From: Cognaticolwellia sediminilitoris
GTDB taxonomy: Bacteria; Pseudomonadota; Gammaproteobacteria; Enterobacterales; Alteromonadaceae
Reading direction: 5' to 3'
DNA length: 64,000 bases
NCBI GenBank assembly: GCA_002104535.1
Contig: NBOG01000006.1
Span: 64,383 to 128,382, forward strand
Both the position numbers and the translations under genes were made by a program. The notes under the pieces were generated by a model that searched no databases, was not told the origin of the DNA, and saw nothing but the letters and a program-made list of their open reading frames with translations. Each line of letters opens with the position of its first letter. Position 1 is the first letter of the stretch. Of this stretch, positions 49,785-59,850 are shown one piece after another.

Positions 49785-51350
49785 GTGAGTAGCAAACGTT
49801 TATACAAGATAGTAAAAACATTCCTTCAATTTGGGCTTGATGAGCTTTTGCCGGAAAAATATCTACCGTGGTATATTAAAATTGCCCGCAGTTCATTATT
49901 TTGGTTAAGAAATAAACACAAAGATAAAACTAAGGCACAGCGCTTCCGATTAGCGATAGAGTCATTAGGACCGGTGTTTGTTAAGTTTGGTCAGATGCTC
50001 TCCACACGCCGCGATTTATTACCTGAAGATTTCGCTAATGAATTAACGTTATTACAAGATAAAGTACCGGCATTTGCTGGTGAAGAGGCTGAAGCCATTA
50101 TTATCGCTGCAATTGGCGAAGAAGTTTTCACGCAATACTTCAAAGACTTTGATCTCACACCTTTAGCGTCAGCTTCTATCGCACAAGTACATACTGCAAC
50201 TATGCTGCAAGAAAACAGCGAACAAGAAGTGGTGTTAAAAGTTTTACGCCCTAATATTGCAGAAACTATCATTGCAGACATAAAAGTGATGTCGCTATTT
50301 GCAGGTATTGTTGCGCGCTGGTTACCTGATGGAAAACGCTTAAGGCCGGTAGAGGTTGTCGCCGAGTACGAAAAAACAATTCTAGAAGAATTAGATTTAA
50401 ACCGCGAAGCAAGCAATGCTATCCAATTAAAGCGTAATTTTAGTCAAGGACGAGACAGCGATAAAGTACTATACGTGCCCGAAGTCTATAGTGAGTATTC
50501 TTCTAAAAACGTGATGGTGATGGAGCGCATCTATGGTATTGGTGTTGGCGATGTTGATGTTTTACAGGCTGAGAATGTCGACATGAAGTTATTGGCCGAA
50601 CGCGGCGTTGAAGTATTTTTCACGCAAGTATTCCGCGATAGCTTTTTTCATGCTGACATGCATCCAGGGAACGTTTTTGTTGATGCAACCAATCCGCAAG
50701 ACCCTACTTGGATCGCCATTGATTGCGGCATAGTCGGGACGTTAAACCGTGAAGATAAACGTTATTTAGCGGAAAACTTTGTCGCCTTTTTTAATCGAGA
50801 CTATCGTAAAGTTGCACAATTGCATGTTGATTCTGGTTGGGTGCCAAGTGATACCAGTGTCGATGAATTTGAGTTTGCTATTCGCACCGTGTGTGAACCG
50901 ATATTTAATAAACCACTGGCTGAAATATCATTTGGACAGGTGCTGGTTAACCTCTTTAATACAGCCCGTCGCTTCAATATGGAAGTACAACCACAATTAG
51001 TGCTATTACAGAAAACACTACTTTATATTGAAGGCTTAGGTCGTCAACTTTATCCAGCACTCGATCTTTGGCAAACCGCTAAACCGTTTTTAGAAAACTG
51101 GGTTAAAGAACAAATGGGTGTCAAAGCGGTCTTTAGTAAAATCAAAGACAACCTGCCTTTTTGGAATGAAAAATTGCCTGAAATCCCGGATTTGGTCTAC
51201 GATTATTTAAAAACGAATCGAGAAGCGCAGCGTGATCAATTAATGACATTGAAACAAATACAGCTACAACAGCAACAGAATAATAAGCAAATAACAAAAC
51301 TGGTTATTATTGCCACTCTCGCCATTTGCTTAACCCTTAGCTTTACTTAA
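49785..51350 (+). CDS. ubiB: UbiB atypical kinase/ATPase for ubiquinone biosynthesis
   Basis: UbiB is a member of the ABC1/ADCK (UbiB) family of protein kinase-like ATPases needed for ubiquinone hydroxylation and assembly. The 521-residue protein has the KxGQ motif in [15 protein letters not shown], the A-rich loop ASIAQVH and HADMHPGN as the catalytic loop. The C-terminal hydrophobic segment (about 502-520) is a membrane anchor. The GTG start is nine bases after ubiJ. A strong hairpin follows the stop. Confidence 0.97.
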   Translation: MSSKRLYKIVKTFLQFGLDELLPEKYLPWYIKIARSSLFWLRNKHKDKTKAQRFRLAIESLGPVFVKFGQMLSTRRDLLPEDFANELTLLQDKVPAFAGEEAEAIIIAAIGEEVFTQYFKDFDLTPLASASIAQVHTATMLQENSEQEVVLKVLRPNIAETIIADIKVMSLFAGIVARWLPDGKRLRPVEVVAEYEKTILEELDLNREASNAIQLKRNFSQGRDSDKVLYVPEVYSEYSSKNVMVMERIYGIGVGDVDVLQAENVDMKLLAERGVEVFFTQVFRDSFFHADMHPGNVFVDATNPQDPTWIAIDCGIVGTLNREDKRYLAENFVAFFNRDYRKVAQLHVDSGWVPSDTSVDEFEFAIRTVCEPIFNKPLAEISFGQVLVNLFNTARRFNMEVQPQLVLLQKTLLYIEGLGRQLYPALDLWQTAKPFLENWVKEQMGVKAVFSKIKDNLPFWNEKLPEIPDLVYDYLKTNREAQRDQLMTLKQIQLQQQQNNKQITKLVIIATLAICLTLSFT

Positions 51351-51370
51351 TGGCTTTATTTTAAGACTTT

Positions 51371-51404
51371 TTAAGCCGCGAGTATTGAAATACTCGCGGC
51401 TTAA
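51371..51404 (+). terminator. Strong hairpin after ubiB
   Basis: A perfect 14-base-pair stem (TTAAGCCGCGAGTA / TACTCGCGGCTTAA) has a six-base loop and lies 21 bases after the ubiB stop. No T-run follows on the plus strand, only TTAAAAG, so termination may depend on Rho or on the preceding T-rich tract. Confidence 0.7.
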
Positions 51405-51450
51405 AAGCCTTAATAAATAAAATACTTTGCAAGAATTAATAGGAAAACAC

Positions 51451-51930
51451 ATGACTAACAACGAAGTTTTACAACATATTCGTTATATATTTGCCCTTGA
51501 TAATGAAAAAATAGCGGCTATTTTTCAGCAAGCACAATGCCCAAAAACGGATGAAGAAATTAATGATTTTTTCCGTAAAAATGGCGAACCTTCATTTAGT
51601 CGTATTGCTGATAATGTTTTAGCGAGCTTTCTTGATGGTTTAATTATAGCGCTTCGAGGCGCAAAAGAAGGTTTACAAGCGCAGTTAGATCAAACGATAA
51701 ATAACAATGTTATTTTCAACAAAGTTAAAATAGCGTTAGCATTAAAAGCAGATGAAATTATTACCATACTTAGCGCTGGTGAATTAACCTTAAGTAAGCA
51801 TGAACTCAGTGCTTTTTTCCGCAAACCAGAGCATAAAAATTTCCGCGCCTGTAATGATGACACGTTATTGAAGTTTTTTAACGGCTTACATTTAAAAAAT
51901 CAACAGGTCATTAAAGTAATAAAAGAATAA
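51451..51930 (+). CDS. yehS: DUF1456 protein, YehS-like
   Basis: The ATG at 51451 is chosen because AGGAAAA lies six bases upstream, giving 159 residues starting MTNNEVLQHIRY. The protein has two tandem DUF1456 repeats: NEVLQHIRYIFALDNEKIAAIF with INDFFRKNGEPSF, and VIFNKVKIALALKADEIITIL with LSAFFRKPEHKNF. E. coli YehS shows the same design; function is unknown. It starts 50 bases after the ubiB hairpin. Confidence 0.9.
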   Translation: MTNNEVLQHIRYIFALDNEKIAAIFQQAQCPKTDEEINDFFRKNGEPSFSRIADNVLASFLDGLIIALRGAKEGLQAQLDQTINNNVIFNKVKIALALKADEIITILSAGELTLSKHELSAFFRKPEHKNFRACNDDTLLKFFNGLHLKNQQVIKVIKE

Positions 51931-52069
51931 TAATACTGAGTTAGGCTGTGTTCAGTCTAGCTCACTTTTCTTAGCTCCTGCCATTTCTAAATTACAGCCG
52001 TAATATCGGTTTACCTTAGCTTTGCTCTGCGTTATATTGCCACTAAAAGCCATTTGTTGTAGTTATAAA

Positions 52070-52843
52070 ATGTCGACTTTAAGAAATCTTGCTTTATTTT
52101 TAGCCTTATTCATTTCGTTCTCATCGACTTTGATAACTAGTTATGTGTATGCTCAAGAACCACCATTAATTTTTCTTGCCGAAGATTTACCACCGTATCA
52201 TTTTATCGGTAATGATGGCCAAGTTACGGGGGCATTAGTAGAAATTTTACAGGCTTTACTAGCTCAATCAAACTTGGTCGGGCAAATCGAGATTCAACCC
52301 TTCGCTCGTAGCTATAAAACAACTCAAAGCAAGAAAAATACTTTCATGTTTTCATTGTTAAAAACGCCTGATCGTGAAGATAAATTTCAATGGATTGGGC
52401 AAACTTATCAGAGTTCAGCGGTACTGGTTGGGTTAAATGATAGCAAAGATATAAAGTTATCTACTTTGGAAGATGCAAAAGCTTTTACGGTGGGCACAAT
52501 TAGAGGTTATCATTCTGATCATTTTTTGCAGGAAAACGGCTTTCTAGAAAACAAAAACTTATCACTAAGTGTAAACAATAAACAAATGTGGGGTATGTTG
52601 TTTAATAATCGAATCGACTTGGTATTAACTAATAATATGGCGATAGATATAGAGATAAAAAAAGCCGGATTTGATGCAGAGAAGGTCACTTCATATTTAT
52701 CTTTATCGAACTTCCCCAGTGAGCTCTATATTGCGACAGGATTAAAAACATCGAAAGTGATAAATGAGCAGTTATCAACTGCGCTATTAGCGATTAAAAA
52801 ATCAGGCGTACATCAAGCGATATTAGCTAATTACAACCTTTAA
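52070..52843 (+). CDS. Orphan periplasmic solute-binding-like protein (SBP_bac_3 type)
   Basis: The ATG at 52070 gives 257 residues with a signal peptide ending near YVYA/QEPP (about residue 29). The mature part has the family-3 features IFLAEDLPPYHFIGNDGQVTG, and IQPFARSY and LKTPDREDKFQWIG in the first lobe, with the inter-lobe cleft near GTIRGYHSDHFL. It lacks a transporter partner; the nearest gene is a convergent membrane diguanylate cyclase only six bases away. A sensory or c-di-GMP-linked role is possible (inference). The ligand is unknown, as is the basis of the start: no strong ribosome-binding site is visible. Confidence 0.82.
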   Translation: MSTLRNLALFLALFISFSSTLITSYVYAQEPPLIFLAEDLPPYHFIGNDGQVTGALVEILQALLAQSNLVGQIEIQPFARSYKTTQSKKNTFMFSLLKTPDREDKFQWIGQTYQSSAVLVGLNDSKDIKLSTLEDAKAFTVGTIRGYHSDHFLQENGFLENKNLSLSVNNKQMWGMLFNNRIDLVLTNNMAIDIEIKKAGFDAEKVTSYLSLSNFPSELYIATGLKTSKVINEQLSTALLAIKKSGVHQAILANYNL

Positions 52844-52849
52844 GATATT

Positions 52850-53863
52850 TTAAATATCAAAACTCATAGACGATTTTTCATTCGTGAATGATTCTATCGG
52901 AGTTTCAGTTACAACGCGATTACGGCCAGTATCTTTTGCTACATATAGTGCTGCGTCTGCGCGACTTATCCATGCTTCTGCGCTTTCTCCTTGTCGATAT
53001 TGTGCTACTCCAATTGAAACGGTGACTGGTATATTATCGGCAAAAGTAGTTTCGTTGATTAAAGCACGTAATTTTTCGGCAACTTGTTTAGCTTCCTGTA
53101 AATCGACTTTTAACGGTAAAATAATAAACTCTTCACCACCATAGCGATATAAATCATCGAGTGAGCGGGTGTATTTTTGAATTAACTCAACTAATTCGAT
53201 TAACACAATATCGCCGTTTGCATGACCATAGTTATCGTTAATCTTTTTAAAATGATCTAAGTCTAATAACAGTAAAGATACTTTAGAGGTTGCTCTGTCT
53301 TGGTCGGCAAGAATTCGCTCTAACTGTTTATCCAAGGCTCTGCGGTTACCCGATGAAGTTAACGGGTCAATACTGGCTAGCAAGGCCAATTGTTTATTGG
53401 TTTTGCTATAGTTACTGAAAATAACATAAGAGAATAATGCGGTTAAAAATAGCGTAAAAACGATGGTTAGTAGTTCTACAGTATTAGCAGTAGCAGATAA
53501 TATTGTTCCTATTAACACAATAGCGATGAAGCAAATGATACCTGCAGGCCGCGCGGGTAAGATATAATAGAAGGCTATCATGCAGGGATATAGCCAAAAT
53601 AAATGTGATTGTCCACGAATAGCGACAATAGTCACAATAGCAATGGTGAAAAAGCAGGCGAGGATAAGTTTAGCAGTATTCACTTTTCTAGTGCGGTAAA
53701 CAAAAAAGAAAAAAGCTGATGTCACCAGTACTAAAGTGGCATCGATAAACGCCATTACTAAATCACCCTCCTGCCAACGCAAGAAAACAAATGGCGAAAT
53801 GGTGATAACAGCAAATGCACTCAAGATCAGTAACATTTTTTCAGCTGCTGAACGTTTAATCAT
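52850..53863 (-). CDS. Membrane-bound GGDEF diguanylate cyclase
   Basis: The 337-residue inner-membrane protein has about six hydrophobic segments in the first 150 residues, like a MASE-type sensor (specific class not recognised), and a GGDEF domain: ASIDPLTSSGNRRAL, LLDLDHFKKINDNYGH, and GGEEF at 242-246. RSLD five residues earlier fits the c-di-GMP I-site, so product inhibition is predicted. The C-terminus is a Thr/Ser-rich tail. It is convergent with the orphan binding protein, six bases apart. Confidence 0.93.
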   Translation of the reverse strand: MIKRSAAEKMLLILSAFAVITISPFVFLRWQEGDLVMAFIDATLVLVTSAFFFFVYRTRKVNTAKLILACFFTIAIVTIVAIRGQSHLFWLYPCMIAFYYILPARPAGIICFIAIVLIGTILSATANTVELLTIVFTLFLTALFSYVIFSNYSKTNKQLALLASIDPLTSSGNRRALDKQLERILADQDRATSKVSLLLLDLDHFKKINDNYGHANGDIVLIELVELIQKYTRSLDDLYRYGGEEFIILPLKVDLQEAKQVAEKLRALINETTFADNIPVTVSIGVAQYRQGESAEAWISRADAALYVAKDTGRNRVVTETPIESFTNEKSSMSFDI

Positions 53864-54078
53864 TTTATCTTCCCTTTACTAATAGATATAAACATGAAGT
53901 TACTCACTTAACTCTCAACCCTTAATATAGAAAACTCTTAGTTAATATTCAAATAGATAATGTAACTCAATTGTGAATTTTTAAGTTACATTTTTTGTTT
54001 AAAGAAAATGCAATTCTATAAAGTATGGCGTCTGATAAAATAAAATCTATATTTCGTTGTTTCCTATAACGATGGACA

Positions 54079-56097
54079 TTATTTTTTATGTTTTAACATC
54101 TCTCGTAAGTTTGCTACGCCCATTTTTGCCGTTGCTTGTTTTTTCTCTACGCTTTGTTTAGTTTGAGTCAATTCCCAGCTTAAATCATCTTGCGGTAATT
54201 CGTGCAAAAATCGACTGGCTTCTGTGCGAGAAACTTCGCCAAATTGGCGCCGTTCTCTGGCATAAGTAAATATTAATTCGCGTTGAGCACGGGTAATGCC
54301 AACATAGGCTAAGCGCCTTTCTTCTTCTACGTTACCTTCATCCATACTGGTTTGGTGTGGTAATAAACCCTCTTCCATCCCAATGAGGAAAACATACGGA
54401 AACTCTAACCCTTTAGAAGCATGAAGTGTCATTAACTGTACTTGGTCGGTGTCTTCTTCATCTTCATTGCGTTCCATCATGTCACGTAATGTTAAGCGTG
54501 TAACTACTTGTGCTAAGGTCATCGGTTCTTCATCATCCTCGCCTTCGAGCATTTGAGTGACCCAACTAAACAGTTGTGTGACATTTTTCATACGCATTTC
54601 GGCTGCTTTTGCACTTGGCGAGGTATCGTAAAGCCAATCTTCGTAATTTATTTCTCGCACCATTGAGCGCAATACTGCTGAAGTATCTCCTCGTTCGGCA
54701 TGATCGGCTGTTTCAACTAACCAGCGAGTAAACTTTTGCACACTGACTAAACCACGACCCGTTAAGTGTTGCTCTAAACCGAGCTCAAAACTAGCGGCAA
54801 ACATACTAATTTGACGCATATTTGCATAGCTACCTAACTTCTCTAACGTGGTTGGTCCTATTTCCCTGCGTGGCACATTCACAATGCGCAAAAAGGCATT
54901 ATCATCATCAGGGTTAACCAGTACGCGTAAAAATGCCATCATGTCTTTAATTTCAGCGCGTGAGAAAAATGAGGTGCCGCCATTTATTTTGTAAGGAATG
55001 CGGTTAGTCATGAGCGCTTTTTCAAGTAAACGTGATTGGTGGTTACCGCGATATAAAATCGCATAATCTTTAAATTTACTTTTATTTAAGAAGCGATGGC
55101 CAATTAATTCACCAACAACTCGCTCAACTTCATGATCTTCATTTTTAGTTTGCAATACGCGCAGTTCAACACCGTAATTTAGTTCACTAAATAGTGCTTT
55201 GTCATAAACATGGGGATTATTGGCGATGAGTGTATTTGCACATTTTAAAATACGACCACTTGAGCGATAATTTTGCTCAAGCTTAATCAATTTAAGGTTT
55301 GGATAATCTTGGCCTAATAACACTAAGTTTTGTGGCTTAGCACCACGCCATGAGTAGATTGACTGATCGTCATCTCCAACCACCGTTAATAGCCCTTTTT
55401 CACCCGTGATCAGCTTAACTAATTCATATTGGCTAGCATTGGTATCTTGGTATTCATCAACCAACATATATTGAATTTTTTCTTGCCAACGCGTACGAAC
55501 TTCGGGGTAATTTCGCATTAATAAAGTAGGAATTAGGATCAAGTCATCAAAGTCTAATGCGTTATATGCCTTCATGTGTTTTTGATACATAGCATAAAAT
55601 TCTGCGTATAGTCGTGCATCGGCATCAACAGCTTGATTAATGGCGGCATCAGGTAATAACAAATCATTTTTCCAATTGGAAATCATCATTTGCAATCTAT
55701 TTAATAAGTCTTTATCGCCATCAAGTTGCTCTTGGGTTAGCTCTTTCAATAATGCCAAGCTGTCTTGATCATCAAATAAAGTAAAACCCGGTTTATAACC
55801 TAAGGTTTTTAATTCTCGGCGAATGATATCCAAACCCAAAGAGTGAAATGTACAAACGGTAAGGCCTCGTGTTAGTGACTTGTCGAGCATTTTCACTACG
55901 CGCTCTTTCATTTCACGTGCGGCTTTATTGGTAAAGGTTACCGCGGCAATATTTTTGGCTTTATAGCCACAATTTTGAATTAAATAGGCAATTTTCTGAC
56001 AAATAACCCCAGTTTTACCACTGCCCGCTCCTGCTAATACTAAGCATGGACCGTTGACATATTTTTTAGCTTCATTTTGGCCTGGGTTTAATTTCAT
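54079..56097 (-). CDS. rep: ATP-dependent DNA helicase Rep
   Basis: Rep is a 3'-5' UvrD-superfamily helicase that removes proteins ahead of replication forks. The 672-residue length equals the E. coli protein. It has Walker A GAGSGKTG near 22-29, motif Ia FTNKAAREM, motif [10 protein letters not shown], motif [16 protein letters not shown], motif [10 protein letters not shown], motif [11 protein letters not shown] and motif [12 protein letters not shown]. The gene is alone and divergent from ubiK. Confidence 0.97.
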   Translation of the reverse strand: MKLNPGQNEAKKYVNGPCLVLAGAGSGKTGVICQKIAYLIQNCGYKAKNIAAVTFTNKAAREMKERVVKMLDKSLTRGLTVCTFHSLGLDIIRRELKTLGYKPGFTLFDDQDSLALLKELTQEQLDGDKDLLNRLQMMISNWKNDLLLPDAAINQAVDADARLYAEFYAMYQKHMKAYNALDFDDLILIPTLLMRNYPEVRTRWQEKIQYMLVDEYQDTNASQYELVKLITGEKGLLTVVGDDDQSIYSWRGAKPQNLVLLGQDYPNLKLIKLEQNYRSSGRILKCANTLIANNPHVYDKALFSELNYGVELRVLQTKNEDHEVERVVGELIGHRFLNKSKFKDYAILYRGNHQSRLLEKALMTNRIPYKINGGTSFFSRAEIKDMMAFLRVLVNPDDDNAFLRIVNVPRREIGPTTLEKLGSYANMRQISMFAASFELGLEQHLTGRGLVSVQKFTRWLVETADHAERGDTSAVLRSMVREINYEDWLYDTSPSAKAAEMRMKNVTQLFSWVTQMLEGEDDEEPMTLAQVVTRLTLRDMMERNEDEEDTDQVQLMTLHASKGLEFPYVFLIGMEEGLLPHQTSMDEGNVEEERRLAYVGITRAQRELIFTYARERRQFGEVSRTEASRFLHELPQDDLSWELTQTKQSVEKKQATAKMGVANLREMLKHKK

Positions 56098-56275
56098 CGC
56101 TGTGTTGTAACTCTAATTCATAATTCAGGTAATCGGTTGACGATTTTACCTGTTTTTATCTCAAGACTACATCTACTTTAAGTGCATTAGAGTAATTTCT
56201 TCTGCGTATTGCTCTCGATATTGTTCACAATAGTGCTTACAATAACCATATCGCATTCTAAAAACGAAAATTCAG

Positions 56276-56527
56276 ATGATTAATGCTAAAAAAATAGAAG
56301 ATATCGCTAAACAAGTAACTGATTCAATTCCTGCTGGTTTGAAAGATTTTGCTAATGAAATGGAAGATAGAACAAAAGTTGTTTTACAACGTAAATTGTC
56401 TCAACTTGATGTGGTATCACGCGAAGAATTTGACGTGCAAACTCAAGTGTTGATTAAAACACGGACTAAGTTGGCTGAACTTGAAGCTAAAGTAGCCGAA
56501 CTAGAAGCAAAGTTTACCGCAGAGTAA
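56276..56527 (+). CDS. ubiK: Ubiquinone biosynthesis accessory factor UbiK (BMFP domain)
   Basis: UbiK (YqiC) partners UbiJ in the late ubiquinone complex. The 83-residue protein has the family's membrane-fusogenic pattern: an amphipathic N-terminal helix (MINAKKIEDIAKQVTDSIP), then VSREEFDVQTQVL and a C-terminal coiled coil with TRTKLAELEAKVAELEAK. It is about 4.9 kb away from ubiB, so both halves of the UbiJ/UbiK pair lie within this window. Confidence 0.94.
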   Translation: MINAKKIEDIAKQVTDSIPAGLKDFANEMEDRTKVVLQRKLSQLDVVSREEFDVQTQVLIKTRTKLAELEAKVAELEAKFTAE

Positions 56528-56534
56528 TACTTTC

Positions 56535-56562
56535 AATAAGGCCTTACCTTAAAGGCCTTATT
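56535..56562. terminator. Palindromic hairpin between convergent ubiK and DUF418 genes
   Basis: The 11-base-pair stem AATAAGGCCTT / AAGGCCTTATT has a six-base loop, seven bases past the ubiK stop and 12 bases before the DUF418 stop. T-runs are short; it may serve both convergent genes. Confidence 0.75.
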
Positions 56563-56573
56563 CTATGGTTACG

Positions 56574-58115
56574 TTATTGAATGCGCATGGGTTGTAATTT
56601 TTTATATGATAAACAACGCCATAGCCATTCTAATGGACCAAAGGCGTAGGTATTTAACCACCACCGTGAAAACACTAATTGAAATGCAATAATTGCAACA
56701 ACAATTAACATTTGTGGTGCCCGAGAGATTTCACCAAAATATCCACCGGCGTAGCCATAAAAAATACTGCTTAAAATCACCGAGTGCATAATGTAATTTG
56801 TTAAGGCCATTCTGCCCATAGGCGAGAACAGCGTTAAACGTTTAAGCCATTTTTCATGACTTAATAAGCGCATGATGAGTCCAAAGTAGCCAACCGTCAT
56901 GACAAACTGCCCAATAAAAAATAAGGCTTGTCCAACACCTTGCAATAACATTACTTGATGAGCTACAGGGTGTTGTGCAACGAGTAAACCACCGGTTTCT
57001 AATACCATTCCAAGACCAATACCTACATATGCCATAATTTTAAATGCGACTGCATGCTGTTGATAGTTTTTCATGATACCGCTTGATACAAGCCAGTAGC
57101 CTAAAATAAAAATGGGTAATAGCATGCTTAAAGAAAAAGGTATGGTGAACATCAACATAAATAAGGCGAAGTTAAAACGAAACTCTGTTGCTTGCCAATA
57201 ACTATTTTGAGTAAAAGCAATGATTTCTTTATCCACTTCTTGCTGCATCTCAGCTTGCTGATTAACTATCGCTTGCGCTTGTAATTCAATTAGCTCTTCA
57301 TCAGTGTTTTGAGCTTCTTCAATTGCTGCATTGGCGAATAATTTATCTTCTTCAGTGGAGATATCCTCGATAAGCTCGGCTTCTGCCATTAACTCAGCTG
57401 CTGATTTTACGGCTAATAAATCACTATCTTGTAATGCTGAGGCTTGATTGGTTAAATTAATTTCTTCAACACGCTTAGCGACTAGTATTTGCTCTTGCCA
57501 CTGAGCTGTTAAGTCTTCAGTGTCGTTAAATAAGCCAAAACCGATTCCTGCAAATACAGACATTACGATTGGAATGGATAACCAGACGACTGAGAGTTTA
57601 AAAAATGATTTTGGGTTATCGTATTTTTGAAACCGGGGCTTTTTAAGTAATGTGATCCAAGCTAAAAGTAATAAGCCCGCAACACCATAATCATGCAGAA
57701 TATCGCCACTCCATAAAAATACCATGTGTAAAAAGCCTAATGCAATTAACACTAACATTCGACGAGAAAACCAAGCACCAAAAGGGCGATTTGCCTCTTT
57801 TGCTCGGATCAGCATGACAGCAAAACCCATACCGAATAACAAAGCAAATAGTTTGTAGAATTTACCTTCTACGAAGCATCGAATTAGCCAACCAATCGCA
57901 TGATCTAGACCGGTTAAACTGGTATCTTGACTACCTAAACTAGCAATTGCACGATTGAACCATTCAATATTCATTAGCAAAATGCCAATCAGAGCCATGC
58001 CGCGAAGAATATCCATGGCATCAAGACGTTCGCTAATAGAAATGGGCGCTAATTTTTCAATTGCTGGTGGGACAGTAAGTCTTTGTTCAAGCACATCTGC
58101 TGGAATATCTGACAT
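56574..58115 (-). CDS. DUF418 membrane protein (YeiB-like) with a long acidic insertion
   Basis: The ATG at 58115 is chosen because AGGAAG lies upstream and the N-terminus MSDIPADVLE is typical; upstream codons lack a ribosome-binding site. The 513-residue protein is an acyltransferase-like membrane protein with the N-terminal region RLDAMDILRGMALIGILLMNI and a C-terminal DUF418 domain (about 330-505) with FSPMGRMALTNYIMHS. The segment of about 200-302 is an unusual hydrophilic, Glu/Ala-rich helical loop between membrane helices, making the protein longer than YeiB of E. coli (about 385). Function unknown. Confidence 0.9.
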   Translation of the reverse strand: MSDIPADVLEQRLTVPPAIEKLAPISISERLDAMDILRGMALIGILLMNIEWFNRAIASLGSQDTSLTGLDHAIGWLIRCFVEGKFYKLFALLFGMGFAVMLIRAKEANRPFGAWFSRRMLVLIALGFLHMVFLWSGDILHDYGVAGLLLLAWITLLKKPRFQKYDNPKSFFKLSVVWLSIPIVMSVFAGIGFGLFNDTEDLTAQWQEQILVAKRVEEINLTNQASALQDSDLLAVKSAAELMAEAELIEDISTEEDKLFANAAIEEAQNTDEELIELQAQAIVNQQAEMQQEVDKEIIAFTQNSYWQATEFRFNFALFMLMFTIPFSLSMLLPIFILGYWLVSSGIMKNYQQHAVAFKIMAYVGIGLGMVLETGGLLVAQHPVAHQVMLLQGVGQALFFIGQFVMTVGYFGLIMRLLSHEKWLKRLTLFSPMGRMALTNYIMHSVILSSIFYGYAGGYFGEISRAPQMLIVVAIIAFQLVFSRWWLNTYAFGPLEWLWRCLSYKKLQPMRIQ

Positions 58116-58219
58116 TAAACTTCCTTTTTTATTATTGTATTTATCATTGTTTTTGAAGAGGCTAAAATGAGTATTCAAGCTTCCATGCGTGAGAGCTAAT
58201 ATAGAGCATTTAAAAACAA

Positions 58220-58241
58220 AAAAGCAGCTAAAGCTGCTTTT
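58220..58241 (-). terminator. Rho-independent terminator after ilvA
   Basis: AAAAGCAGC / GCTGCTTTT with a four-base loop and flanking A/T runs lies 29 bases past the ilvA stop on the minus strand, ending the ilv operon. Confidence 0.92.
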
Positions 58242-58269
58242 ATTTACAAAAAATTTACAAATAGATTTT

Positions 58270-59850
58270 TTAAGTGAGAAAAGCTCTATAAGCTTCATTG
58301 CTAGTTTCTTCTTGCCACTCATAATCCAATGCTTTTAAATGAGCAAAAAAATCACTATCGTCCCGATCTTTTACTTCAAATCCGGCTAATACCTGACCAA
58401 ATGCCGCACCGTGGTTTCGATAATGGAATAAAGTAATATTGTAATGTTCGCCAAGTGTATCAAGAAATTTTTCGAGAGCGCCGGGATATTCAGGAAACTG
58501 AAAGCGAAAAATTCGCTCTTGAGCTGATAATGAATTTTTTCCACCAATCATGTATCTCACATGGAGTTTAGCTAACTCATTTTCAGTAAAATCCGTTATT
58601 TTATAGGCTTGTTCTTGCAAGCTTTGAGTTAATTTATCGCGGTCATTTAACTCTGAACTTAAACGTACGCCGACAAAAATATTAGCTTGTTGTATTTCTG
58701 GTAAAACAGCAGAGGTATCGGCATAACGATAATTAAATTCTGTGATAACACGACCTGCAAGTGCATGGCAAAACTTTCTAAAGCTGCCTTTTTCTTCCGG
58801 AATTTTAACGGCTAATACCGCTTCTTTCTGCTCGCCTAACTCGCAACGTTCAGAGATATAGCGCAAGGTATGAAAATTCATATTAGCGCCAGAAAGAATC
58901 GCCACTAAAGACTCATCACCTTCACTAGTTTGACAATATTTTTGTAATCCGGCTAAAGATAGTGCTCCTGCAGGCTCTGAAATAACCCGAGTTTGCTCAA
59001 AAATGTCTTTTATTGAGGTGCAAATTTCATCGGTTGAAACCGTGATCACGTCATCACAATAATGTTGAATTAAGTCAAAAGTATGTTCGCCAATGCGTTT
59101 TACTGCTACGCCATCGGCGAAAAGGCCCACTTGAGCTAAATCTACCGGTTTACCAGCCGCTAAGGCAGCTTTTAAACAGGCTGAGTCTTCCGCTTCAACG
59201 CCAATAACTTTAATTTTCGGATTTAACTGTTTGAGATAAACCGCCATACCCGCTAACAAGCCGCCGCCGCCAACAGGAATGAATACTACATCGGTGTGAG
59301 GATGCTGCTGCAGTAACTCTTTTGCAACAGTGCCTTGACCAGCAATAACATCAACATCATCAAACGGGTGAATAATGGTTTTATTTTCTGCTTCAGCATA
59401 TTCCATTGAAGCTTGTTGAGCCTCGTTAAAACTTTTACCGACTAAACGTACGTCAGCGCCATAGCGCCTAACATTATCGACCTTGATATCAGGCGTCGTA
59501 ATTGGCATCACTATGGTAGCTTTAATGCCTAATTTATGCGCTGCTAACGCTAAACCTTGTGCATGATTACCAGCAGAAGCTGCAATAACACCGTGTAAAC
59601 ATTGCTGTTCAGACAAGTTAACTAATTTGTTATAAGCACCACGTAACTTAAATGAATGAACCGGTTGTTGATCTTCACGCTTAAGAAAAATTTGATTGCT
59701 TAAGCGTGACGAAAGCTTTGTTAATGGTGTAAGCGCCGTTTCAACCGCAACATCATAAACGGGTGCAAGTAATATTTTACGTAAATAGTCGAGTCCCTGC
59801 CCTTGTATTGCTTTGGCTTTGACTAACGCTTGTTGTTCAGCTTCAGTCAT
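58270..59850 (-). CDS. ilvA: Threonine ammonia-lyase (threonine dehydratase), biosynthetic
   Basis: IlvA converts threonine to 2-oxobutanoate, the first step to isoleucine. The ATG at 59850 gives 526 residues and the expected N-terminus [14 protein letters not shown] longer frame into ilvD has no support. PLP-binding K68 lies in [18 protein letters not shown] is the phosphate-binding glycine loop. Two regulatory ACT-like domains in the last 180 residues mediate isoleucine inhibition in this family. The start overlaps the ilvD stop by eight bases (ATGACTGA), implying translational coupling. RidA, in this window, clears the reactive by-products of this enzyme. Confidence 0.96.
   Translation of the reverse strand: MTEAEQQALVKAKAIQGQGLDYLRKILLAPVYDVAVETALTPLTKLSSRLSNQIFLKREDQQPVHSFKLRGAYNKLVNLSEQQCLHGVIAASAGNHAQGLALAAHKLGIKATIVMPITTPDIKVDNVRRYGADVRLVGKSFNEAQQASMEYAEAENKTIIHPFDDVDVIAGQGTVAKELLQQHPHTDVVFIPVGGGGLLAGMAVYLKQLNPKIKVIGVEAEDSACLKAALAAGKPVDLAQVGLFADGVAVKRIGEHTFDLIQHYCDDVITVSTDEICTSIKDIFEQTRVISEPAGALSLAGLQKYCQTSEGDESLVAILSGANMNFHTLRYISERCELGEQKEAVLAVKIPEEKGSFRKFCHALAGRVITEFNYRYADTSAVLPEIQQANIFVGVRLSSELNDRDKLTQSLQEQAYKITDFTENELAKLHVRYMIGGKNSLSAQERIFRFQFPEYPGALEKFLDTLGEHYNITLFHYRNHGAAFGQVLAGFEVKDRDDSDFFAHLKALDYEWQEETSNEAYRAFLT

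Noticed and set aside
58116-58322. 69-residue N-terminal extension of the DUF418 protein
   Set aside because: The extension covers intergenic DNA including the ilvA terminator, and a good ribosome-binding site supports the ATG at 58115.
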